Positions 12,898-18,927 of a stretch of DNA of 18,927 nt are shown piece after piece; position 1 is the stretch's first letter; every line of letters starts with the position of its first letter. The translations under genes were made by a program, and so were the position numbers. This stretch comes from Elusimicrobiota bacterium (GTDB lineage: Bacteria > Elusimicrobiota > Elusimicrobia > UBA1565 > UBA9628). Under the pieces are notes generated by a model. It had not been told where the DNA came from, searched no databases, and saw only the letters and a list, made by a program, of their open reading frames with translations. The stretch is taken from contig JAGWRY010000298.1 of the NCBI GenBank assembly GCA_028869495.1, positions 1 to 18,927 on the forward strand. Reading direction: 5' to 3'.

Positions 12898-12903
12898 AGG
12901 ATA
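12898..12903 (-). promoter_or_regulatory. −10-like TATCCT of the minus-strand signalling operon
   Basis: On the minus strand TATCCT is followed by seven bases and the ATG at 12890, with no Shine-Dalgarno. TTGGGA 19 bp upstream is a weak −35. It shares the 12891–13055 intergenic region with the divergent Hpt operon. Confidence 0.35.
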
Positions 12904-13043
12904 CCCGCGCGCGCTGTCCGGCTCCCAAAACCGCGCTTAACTCGCGCTGAAGCCGCGCGACGCGGCGGGGGCGCGGAGCCTCCGGCACGGCGGCCTTAAG
13001 TCTTTGTTCAGCGCGCGTTCGCCGCGGCTTGGGCGACTCCGGC

Positions 13044-13049
13044 TACGCT
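13044..13049 (+). promoter_or_regulatory. −10-like TACGCT of the Hpt–ATPase operon
   Basis: TACGCT is followed by exactly six bases and the ATG at 13056. No Shine-Dalgarno and no good −35 are visible. The same leaderless geometry is seen at hicB. Confidence 0.4.
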
Positions 13050-13055
13050 GGCGGC

Positions 13056-13442
13056 ATGGACGCGGAGCACGGGACGGCGGTGCGCGGCGACGTGATCGCG
13101 GAGATTCGAGGCTTGGCGGCGGGCCTCGAGCCGGCCTTCTTCGAACGCCTCGTCGCGACCTACGTCGGCGACGGGAAGCGCCATCTGGACGCCATGCGCC
13201 GCGCGCTCGCGGTTCGGGACGCCGAGGCGTGGCGACTGGAGGCGCACTCGATGAAAGGGGCCAGCGCGAGCGTCGGCGCGGAGCGTCTCGCGGAGCTTTG
13301 CCGCAGCGCCGAGAGCGCGCCGGTCGTCCCCGACGGCGCCGCCGAAGCCTTGCTCCGGGAAGCGCACGAGGAATTCGCCCGCGTCCGCGCGGCGCTGGCC
13401 GCGGAGACGAGCCGCTCGTCGCGGACGGGGGAGCTCTCATGA
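13056..13442 (+). CDS. Hpt (histidine phosphotransfer) protein
   Basis: A 128-aa stand-alone Hpt domain, which shuttles phosphoryl groups between receiver domains. The signature is EAHSMKGASASVGAERL (62–78), with phospho-accepting H64 and the HxxKG pattern, in a helical context (FFERLVATYVGDGKRHLDAM before it, LAELCRSAE after it). An upstream in-frame TTG (13029) exists, but ATG 13056 gives a normal N-terminus and has TACGCT six bases before it. The stop overlaps the ATPase start as ATGA (13439–13442). It heads an operon with seven receivers and one kinase core, so it probably relays between the hybrid kinase and some of them. Confidence 0.9.
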   Translation: MDAEHGTAVRGDVIAEIRGLAAGLEPAFFERLVATYVGDGKRHLDAMRRALAVRDAEAWRLEAHSMKGASASVGAERLAELCRSAESAPVVPDGAAEALLREAHEEFARVRAALAAETSRSSRTGELS

Positions 13443-15526
13443 TCGAAGCCGAGACGGCGGCGCGCCGTTTTCAGGACGAGTGGCTGGTCCGCTCCGTGGT
13501 CGGTCCGCTCGGGGTTCGGGCCGCGGACGTCGAGCGCCTCCGAGCCAGCGGCCAGAGCGTTTTGGCCGAGGGGCTATTGAAGGAAGGGCTGATCTCCAAG
13601 GATTCCCTCGCGAAGGCCCTCTCCGAATCGTACGGGGTCCGCTACGTCGAGCCGCGGCGCGAGGACGTCGAGAAGCTGGCGGCCAATCTCGTGCCGGAGG
13701 CCTTGTGCCGCAGACGCCGTCTTCTGCCCCTGCGGCTGCGCGCAGACCGGCTCGAGGTCGCCATGGCCAATCCCCTGGATCTCGAGGCGCTCGAGGACGT
13801 CCAAGGCCTGACGGGCCGCCAGCCCACGCCCCTGTATTGTCCCGACGCGATCCTGTCGGGGCTGATCGACGCCGTGCACGATCCGGACGGGGCCGTCTTC
13901 GACCTCCTGCGCCGGGTCGAATCCGAGGAGAGCGTGGAGATCGTCGCCGAACCCGAGGCGCCGCGCGTCGTCGAGGACGTGCGCGCGCCGGTGATTCGAC
14001 TCGTGAATTCCCTGATCGTCAACGCGGTCCGGCGCGGAGCCTCCGACGTCCATATCGAGCACGCGGAGAGCGCCAGCGTCGTGCGCTACCGAATCGACGG
14101 CGTCCTGCGGCCGATCCTGAACCTGCCCCAGCGCCTGGCGGCCGGCGCGGTCGTCACGCGCCTCAAGATCATGGCCGGGTTGGACATCGCCGACCGCCTG
14201 CGCCCGCAGGACGGCCGGGCGGCCCTGCGCGTGGGGGGGCGCGACATCGGGCTGCGCGTCTCGACCCTCCCGACCCAGTACGGCGAGAAGGCCGTCGTCC
14301 GCCTCCTCGACCGGCGCGCGGCGGAGGTCCCGCTCGACGCGCTGGGCTTCCTGCCGGAGCAGGTGGGGCGTCTGCGCGAGCTGGCGCGGTCGCCGCAGGG
14401 ATTGATCGTCGTCACCGGACCGACCGGCAGCGGCAAGACGACCACCCTCTACTCCCTGCTGAACCTCGTCCGGAGCGACAACGTCAACGTGGTCACGATC
14501 GAGGATCCCGTCGAATATCGCCTCGAGAAGATCAATCAAGTCCAAATCGCCGAGAAGCAGGGGCTCGGCTTCGCGGAAGTCCTGCGCTCCGTGCTGCGCC
14601 AGGACCCGGACGTCATCATGGTCGGCGAGATCCGCGACGCCGAGACCGCGAAGATCGCGGTGCAGGCCGCGATGACGGGGCACTTGGTCCTGACGACCCT
14701 GCACGCCAACGACTCTCTTGCGGCGGTGTCACGCTTGAAGGACATGGGCGTCGAGCCCTACAAGCTCGGACCGGCCCTCCTGGCGGTGACCGCCCAGCGC
14801 CTCGTGCGCCGCCTGTGCCCGGAGTGCCGCCGCAAGAACGCCGCGACCCCGTATTTCGCCGCCGCGGGCTGCGAAGCCTGCGGATTCAGCGGCCGCAAGG
14901 GCAGGCTCTCGCTGATCGAGCTGCTGGCCCCCGACGCGGAACTGAAAGCCGGGATCGCGGCGGGAGCGGGGGAAGACGCCCTGCGCCGCGACGCCGTCGC
15001 GCGCGGGCTCCTGCACGAGCTCGGCGCCGACATCCTGCGCCATCTGACCTTGGGCGACGTCGCGCTGGACGAGGTCCGTCCCTACTTCGACCACGAGTCG
15101 CCCGCGCGGCGTCCCGAAACGGACGGGCGCCCCCGCGTCGTCGTGGCCGAGGACGACGCGACGACCCGACTGCTGTTGGTCGCGGCCCTGGAGAAGGACG
15201 GCTGCCGCGTCCTGCAGGCGCCCGACGGCCGCGGCGCGCTCGCCGCCGCGGCCGGCGGCGCCGAGCTGATCCTGACCGACCTGCACATGCCGGTCATGGG
15301 CGGCCGGGAGCTGGTCTCGCGCCTGCAGGAAAATCCGGCGACCGCAGGCGTGCCGATCATCGTCCTGACGGCCGACACCGACGAGCGCAGCCAGCAGGAA
15401 GCGCTGGACGCCGGCGCCGACGACTACGTCGCCAAACCGTTCAAGACGCCGCTTCTCCTGTCCCGCGTTCGCGCCGCCCTGCGGCGCAGCGGCGCCGTCG
15501 TCCCCGCCGCGCCGGCCGCGGCCTGA
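13439..15526 (+). CDS. GspE/PilB-type ATPase fused to a C-terminal receiver domain
   Basis: A 695-aa protein. Residues about 40–150 form a GspE/MshE-type N-terminal domain (LLKEGLISKDSLAKALSE). The hexameric ATPase core is about 185–500, with Walker A GPTGSGKTTT (327–336), Asp box EDPVEY (365–370), Walker B IMVGEIRD (393–400), His box TLHAND (420–425) and a zinc-type tetracysteine C460-x2-C463 … C478-x2-C481. This family powers type II secretion and type IV pilus assembly. After a linker, a full receiver (about 566–690) has D572/D573, phospho-acceptor D614 in LTDLHMP, T644 and K666. Start ATG overlaps the Hpt stop. No pilus or secretion genes are in view. The fusion implies that phosphorylation controls the motor, an inference. 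Confidence 0.93.
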   Translation: MIEAETAARRFQDEWLVRSVVGPLGVRAADVERLRASGQSVLAEGLLKEGLISKDSLAKALSESYGVRYVEPRREDVEKLAANLVPEALCRRRRLLPLRLRADRLEVAMANPLDLEALEDVQGLTGRQPTPLYCPDAILSGLIDAVHDPDGAVFDLLRRVESEESVEIVAEPEAPRVVEDVRAPVIRLVNSLIVNAVRRGASDVHIEHAESASVVRYRIDGVLRPILNLPQRLAAGAVVTRLKIMAGLDIADRLRPQDGRAALRVGGRDIGLRVSTLPTQYGEKAVVRLLDRRAAEVPLDALGFLPEQVGRLRELARSPQGLIVVTGPTGSGKTTTLYSLLNLVRSDNVNVVTIEDPVEYRLEKINQVQIAEKQGLGFAEVLRSVLRQDPDVIMVGEIRDAETAKIAVQAAMTGHLVLTTLHANDSLAAVSRLKDMGVEPYKLGPALLAVTAQRLVRRLCPECRRKNAATPYFAAAGCEACGFSGRKGRLSLIELLAPDAELKAGIAAGAGEDALRRDAVARGLLHELGADILRHLTLGDVALDEVRPYFDHESPARRPETDGRPRVVVAEDDATTRLLLVAALEKDGCRVLQAPDGRGALAAAAGGAELILTDLHMPVMGGRELVSRLQENPATAGVPIIVLTADTDERSQQEALDAGADDYVAKPFKTPLLLSRVRAALRRSGAVVPAAPAAA

Positions 15527-15529
15527 TCT

Positions 15530-17470
15530 ATGAGCGACAAGAAAGACGCCGAGAAGACGCCGGAGCCCCCCAAGGTCCTGGTCATAGACGACGAGGCCGG
15601 TTTGAGGGACATGCTGTCCTACTCCCTTCCGCAGAGAGGGTTCGCCGTGACCTGCGCGGCTACGGGCGAAGAAGGACTGGAGCTCGCGACGGCCTTCGAC
15701 TTCGACGTGGCGGTCTGCGACCTGATGATGCCGGGCATTCAAGGCGTCGAGGTCCTGCGCCGGCTCAAGAGCGCCCGCCCGGAGACCGAGGTCGTGATGG
15801 CCACGGGTTACGCGACGCTCGAGACCGCGGTCGAGTCCATGCGCCTGGGGGCCTACGACTACATCGTCAAGCCCTACGAGCTCGAGCATCTCGAGATGGT
15901 GCTGCGCCGGGCCGCCGAAAGGCGGCGGCTGAAGAAGGAGGTCGTGACTCTGGAAGGCCTCAGCCGGATGAAGTCCGAGTTCCTGGCCAACATGAGCCAC
16001 GAGCTGCGGACCCCGCTGAACTCGATCGTCGGCTACACCTCGCTGATCCTCGACGGGACCTACGGCTCCGTCCCTCCGGCGCAGGGCGAGGCGATGGAGC
16101 GGGTGCTTGCCGCCTCCCAGGACCTGCTGACCTTGATCAACGGCGTGCTGGACCTCTCGAAGCTCAACGCGGGGATGATGCCGCTCCACGACGAAGAGTT
16201 CGATCTCGGCGAGCTCGCGCGCGAGGTCGCCGACACGGCGCGGTCTCTCGCGGTGCGCAAGGGACTGTCGCTGGAGGTGTGCGCGCCCGCGCCGCTGCGG
16301 GTGCGCGCCGACAGGACCAAGACCAAGCAGATCCTCGTGAATCTGACCGGGAACGCGATCAAGTTCACCGAGAAGGGCGGCGTGACGCTCGTCGTCGCCC
16401 CCACGGCGGGAGGCGAGCGCGCTCGCGTCGCGGTCGCGGACACGGGGCCCGGCATCTCGGCCGCGGACCAGGAGGTCATTTTCGAGGAGTTCCGTCAGCT
16501 GGACGGCTCCTCCCGGCGCGAGCACGGCGGCACCGGCCTCGGCCTGGCCATCGTCCGCAAGCTGGCCGCCTTGATGGGGGGAGAGGTGACGGTGAGCAGC
16601 GAACCGGGACGGGGCAGCGAGTTCGCGTTCGAGCTCCCAGTGGGGCGCGTCAAGGCGCAGTCCGCCGCCGCGGCGCCGGTGGGCGACGACGCGGCCGCGG
16701 AAGACGAGCGCCCCATCGTCCTCGCGATCGACGACGATCCGGAGGTCCACCGCCTCCTGCGCGACAGCCTGTCCAGGTCGTCTTACCGCCTGGTCGGGGC
16801 CTTGAGCGCGGAGGAGGGGCTCGCGTTGGCCCGGAGCCGAAGGCCGTTCGCGATCACGCTCGACATCATGATGCCCCATCGCGACGGCTGGAGCGTTCTG
16901 CAGACGCTCAAGAACGACCCCGTCCTGCGCTCGATCCCGGTGATCGTCCTGTCGATCTGCGAGAACCGGAGTCTCGGGTTCTCGCTCGGCGCGGCGGACT
17001 ACATCGTCAAGCCGTTTCACAAGAACGACCTGATCGAGAAACTCGAGTCCCTCCGGGCGGCGGGACGCGCGCGGCTCCTGGTCGTCGACGACGACCCGTC
17101 GACAGCCGAGCTGTTCCGCCGGGATCTCGGGCAAGACGGCTACGTCGTCGAAGTCGCGCGCAGCGGCCGCCGCGCTCTGGAGCGCTTGGAGGGCGAGGCG
17201 CCCGACGCCGTCTTTCTGAGCCTGACGCTCCCGGACATGAGCGGTCTCGAGGTGCTGACCTCGCTTCAGGAACGGCCGCCGTGGCGGGACGTGCCGGTGA
17301 TCGTGCTGACGCCTTCGGGCCTGCCCGACGCCGCGTCGGCGGACCTCGAGAGGCGCGTCGCGATGATCGTGGAGAAGAAGTCGATCAGTCTTCCGCAGGT
17401 CTTCGCGCGCCTCAACGAGAGGCTGGAGGCGCTGGGGCGCGGGGGCGTCCCGGTGGGCGGCCATGCGTGA
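15530..17470 (+). CDS. Hybrid histidine kinase REC–HisKA–HATPase–REC–REC
   Basis: A 646-aa soluble hybrid kinase with no membrane segment. REC1 (about 15–130) has D20/D21, D64 in VCDLMMP and K114. HisKA follows with H157 in MSHELRTPLN. The HATPase has N271/N275 in NLTGNAIKF, DTGPGIS (304–310) and GGTGLGL (333–339). REC2 (about 404–515) has D445 in LDIMMP and K494. REC3 (about 515–635) keeps DDD (520–522) and Lys 616/617, but the acceptor position is serine (S564 in VFLSLTLP), so it is probably a pseudo-receiver. Without a sensor domain, input likely comes through REC1. It starts 3 nt after the ATPase-REC stop and overlaps the next gene by 8 nt. It is the only kinase core in the plus-strand operon within the window. 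Confidence 0.95.
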   Translation: MSDKKDAEKTPEPPKVLVIDDEAGLRDMLSYSLPQRGFAVTCAATGEEGLELATAFDFDVAVCDLMMPGIQGVEVLRRLKSARPETEVVMATGYATLETAVESMRLGAYDYIVKPYELEHLEMVLRRAAERRRLKKEVVTLEGLSRMKSEFLANMSHELRTPLNSIVGYTSLILDGTYGSVPPAQGEAMERVLAASQDLLTLINGVLDLSKLNAGMMPLHDEEFDLGELAREVADTARSLAVRKGLSLEVCAPAPLRVRADRTKTKQILVNLTGNAIKFTEKGGVTLVVAPTAGGERARVAVADTGPGISAADQEVIFEEFRQLDGSSRREHGGTGLGLAIVRKLAALMGGEVTVSSEPGRGSEFAFELPVGRVKAQSAAAAPVGDDAAAEDERPIVLAIDDDPEVHRLLRDSLSRSSYRLVGALSAEEGLALARSRRPFAITLDIMMPHRDGWSVLQTLKNDPVLRSIPVIVLSICENRSLGFSLGAADYIVKPFHKNDLIEKLESLRAAGRARLLVVDDDPSTAELFRRDLGQDGYVVEVARSGRRALERLEGEAPDAVFLSLTLPDMSGLEVLTSLQERPPWRDVPVIVLTPSGLPDAASADLERRVAMIVEKKSISLPQVFARLNERLEALGRGGVPVGGHA

Positions 17471-17852
17471 GAAGATCCTGATCGCCGACGACGACGCGGA
17501 CAACCGCGAGATCATGCGCATGGCGCTGGAGCGGGCCGGCTACGAGATCGTGCTCGCGCGGGACGGCCGGGAGGCGCTGGAAGCCGCGCGGCGGGAAAAA
17601 CCCGCCCTGGTCCTGATGGACCTGTCGATGCCGGTGTTGAGCGGCTGGGAGGCGGTCCGGCGGATGAAGGACGACGCGGCGCTGCGCGCGATCCCGGTGC
17701 TGGCCTTCACCGCGCACGCGATCACCGGGGACGAAACGCGCGCGAGAGAGGCGGGCTGCGACGGTTACCTGTCCAAGCCGTGCCCGCCGCGCCTCGCCGT
17801 GGAGACGGTGGCCGCCCACTTGCGCGCGCGCAGCTCCGGGGCTACACTGTGA
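17463..17852 (+). CDS. Single-domain response regulator (DivK/CheY-like)
   Basis: A 129-aa receiver without output domain. Acidic residues are in ADDDADNREI (9–11), phospho-acceptor D53 in LMDLSMP, T83 in AFTAHA and K105 in LSKPC. The ADDDADNREIMRMALERAGYE start and the MDLSMP–GWEA–IPVLAFTAHA pattern are those of DivK/CheY-like cell-fate or relay receivers. It overlaps the hybrid kinase by 8 nt and the next receiver by 4 nt (GTGA), which suggests coupled translation and roughly equal dosage. Likely partners are the Hpt protein and the hybrid kinase. Confidence 0.94.
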   Translation: MREKILIADDDADNREIMRMALERAGYEIVLARDGREALEAARREKPALVLMDLSMPVLSGWEAVRRMKDDAALRAIPVLAFTAHAITGDETRAREAGCDGYLSKPCPPRLAVETVAAHLRARSSGATL

Positions 17853-18253
17853 GCGCGCCCGCCCCCTGCGTCCTCGTCGTGGACGACAACGCGGTCAACC
17901 GAGCCCTCGTCGATGCGGTTTTGCGGTCGGACGGCTGGGAGGTCGTCCAGGCCGAAAGCGGGGCTCTGGGCGTCGAGGCGGCCCTCCGCGAGCGTCCCGC
18001 CGTCGTCGTCCTCGATTACCACATGCCCGGCCTGGACGGCGGAGACGTCGTCCGCCGGTTGAGTGAGCGGCTGGGCGACCGCGCGCCCGCGACCCTTCTC
18101 GTGACGGCGCTGTCCGAGGACGAGGCTCGCGCGCGGGCGGGGGACTGCGGCGCCAGCGCCTGGCTCAGCAAGCCGTTCGCTCCGCGCGCGCTGAGAGAGA
18201 AGGTGCGCGAGCTCGCGTCGCGCGGGCTCGACGCAGGGGAACGAGCGGCATGA
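17849..18253 (+). CDS. Single-domain response regulator
   Basis: A 134-aa receiver that starts at GTG 17849, overlapping the previous stop as GTGA. An upstream in-frame ATG (17780) would add Arg-rich residues that belong to the shadow of the preceding gene, so the GTG is preferred. Key residues: D12/D13 in VVDDNAVN, phospho-acceptor D56 in VLDYHMP, T86 in LVTAL and K108 in LSKPF. No output domain follows. A TACACT hexamer directly abuts the GTG, too close to serve as its −10. The stop overlaps the next gene by ATGA. Confidence 0.92.
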   Translation: MSAPAPCVLVVDDNAVNRALVDAVLRSDGWEVVQAESGALGVEAALRERPAVVVLDYHMPGLDGGDVVRRLSERLGDRAPATLLVTALSEDEARARAGDCGASAWLSKPFAPRALREKVRELASRGLDAGERAA

Positions 18254-18927
18254 GACAAAGCGTCTCGACGCGCGCGGGGACGGCGGCGTCCGTTCTGGTC
18301 GCCGACGACGAGCAAGGCCTGCGAGACTTCCTGACGTACGAACTGACCGAGCGTGGTTACGAAGTCGTCGCCGTCGCCGACGCCGCGGCCGCCCTGCGCT
18401 CCCTGCGCGAGCGCGACTTCGACCTGGTGATCAGCGACGTGCGCATGCCAAGGATGGACGGCCTCGAGATGCTGGAGAGGATCAAGCGCGAGACGCCCGA
18501 CGTCGAGGTGGTGCTCACCACCGGCTACGGCACGGTGGACATGGCCGTGCGCGCGATGAAGGACGGCGCGTTCGACTTCCTTCTCAAGCCCGTCGATTCG
18601 GAGCGGCTGGCCGCCGTCGCGGCGCGCGCCGTCGAGAGCGGCGAGCTCAAGGCGCTGGTGGCCCTGCACGAGACGGCTCATGCGCTGTTCCGCTCCGTCG
18701 ATCTCGAGGAGGTCCTTTCGGTCGTCGCGGACGCGGCGCGCAAGCTCCTGATGGCCGAGCGGGCGACGATCCTCGTCCGCGACGGCGACGGCCGCCTGCG
18801 GGTCGCCGCCGATACGCGCGGCGAAGGAGGCGTGTACGCGGCCGACGAGGCCGAGGAGGCGTGCCGGCGCGCGGAGGCGGCCGGCGCCGGGGCCGCGGAC
18901 GTCGAGCGCCGCTTCGCGCGCCGGCTG
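18250..18927 (+). CDS. REC–GAF signalling protein, 3' end beyond the window
   Basis: Starts at ATG 18250, overlapping the previous stop (ATGA), and stays open to the window end (226 codons seen). The receiver (about 14–125) has D19/D20 in VADDEQG, phospho-acceptor D63 in ISDVRMP, T90/T91 in LTTGYGT and K113 in LLKPV. A linker helix follows, then from about residue 137 a GAF-like domain begins (LFRSVDLEEVLSVVADAARKLL, ATILVRDGDGRLRVAA). The output domain lies outside the window. In this architecture it could be a histidine kinase, an HD-GYP, a GGDEF or a sigma-54 activator. Confidence 0.9.
   Translation, partial: MRQSVSTRAGTAASVLVADDEQGLRDFLTYELTERGYEVVAVADAAAALRSLRERDFDLVISDVRMPRMDGLEMLERIKRETPDVEVVLTTGYGTVDMAVRAMKDGAFDFLLKPVDSERLAAVAARAVESGELKALVALHETAHALFRSVDLEEVLSVVADAARKLLMAERATILVRDGDGRLRVAADTRGEGGVYAADEAEEACRRAEAAGAGAADVERRFARRL

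Noticed and set aside
13480..17481. Very long plus-strand open frame (over 1,300 codons), and a 930-codon frame on the opposite strand at 14729–17521
   Set aside because: Both are shadows of GC-rich genes. They are Arg/Pro/Gly-rich without domains, while the ATPase-REC and hybrid kinase in the true frames have complete motifs.
17843..17848. TACACT as a promoter for the receiver gene at 17849
   Set aside because: It directly abuts the start codon, so transcription would begin inside the gene; the GTGA overlap makes coupled translation the simpler reading.
1..18927. CRISPR array, insertion sequence, transposase or integrase gene
   Set aside because: No regularly spaced repeats, no terminal inverted repeats and no recombinase or transposase motifs were seen in any frame.

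Overview
This is a GC-rich bacterial chromosomal window that most likely comes from a Gram-negative-type bacterium: it has lipobox lipoproteins, an RpoD/RpoS-like sigma factor and a PilB/GspE-type ATPase. The lineage cannot be fixed from sequence alone. From memory, the order HU/IHF – merR – tRNA-Pro – acylphosphatase – RpoS/RpoD-like sigma factor – apt resembles that of Geobacter-type delta-proteobacteria and relatives. That resemblance needs a synteny search.

Positions 1–7622 are a housekeeping block on the + strand: the tail of an unidentified gene, hflX, plsY, gpsA, a bifunctional-nuclease (DUF151) protein, an HU/IHF protein, a MerR regulator, two tRNA-Pro genes (GGG and CGG) with a hairpin terminator, acylphosphatase, a sigma-70 factor with an unusual basic tail, and apt. 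A small accessory insert (3870–5103), made of a hicBA toxin–antitoxin pair and a conspicuously AT-richer lipoprotein gene, separates HU from merR.

Positions 7623–10009 are a degraded accessory patch. It opens with the 5' half of a tRNA-Arg(CCU), followed by short direct repeats and a palindrome. Next come a frameshifted gene ending in a zinc-ribbon-like module and a frameshifted coiled-coil/HTH gene. A small lipoprotein and a SRAP (YedK/HMCES-type) protein, which has lost an internal conserved segment, complete the patch.

Positions 10230–18927 are a two-component signalling island in two divergent transcription units. The minus-strand unit is a frameshifted receiver protein, an MHYT–PAS histidine kinase and an intact single-domain receiver. 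The plus-strand unit is very compact, with adjacent genes overlapping or 3 nt apart: an Hpt protein, a GspE/PilB-type ATPase fused to a C-terminal receiver, a REC–HisKA–HATPase–REC–REC hybrid kinase, two single-domain receivers, and a REC–GAF protein cut by the window end. It holds one Hpt, one kinase core and seven receivers, and looks like a branched phosphorelay in which one possible output is a secretion/pilus-type ATPase. This is the best candidate for an undescribed system.

A recurring promoter pattern is visible. Several operon-leading genes have a TAnnnT −10-like hexamer exactly 6 (once 7) nt before the start codon and no Shine-Dalgarno, which suggests leaderless mRNAs. Operon-internal genes often have good Shine-Dalgarno sequences or ATGA/GTGA overlaps.
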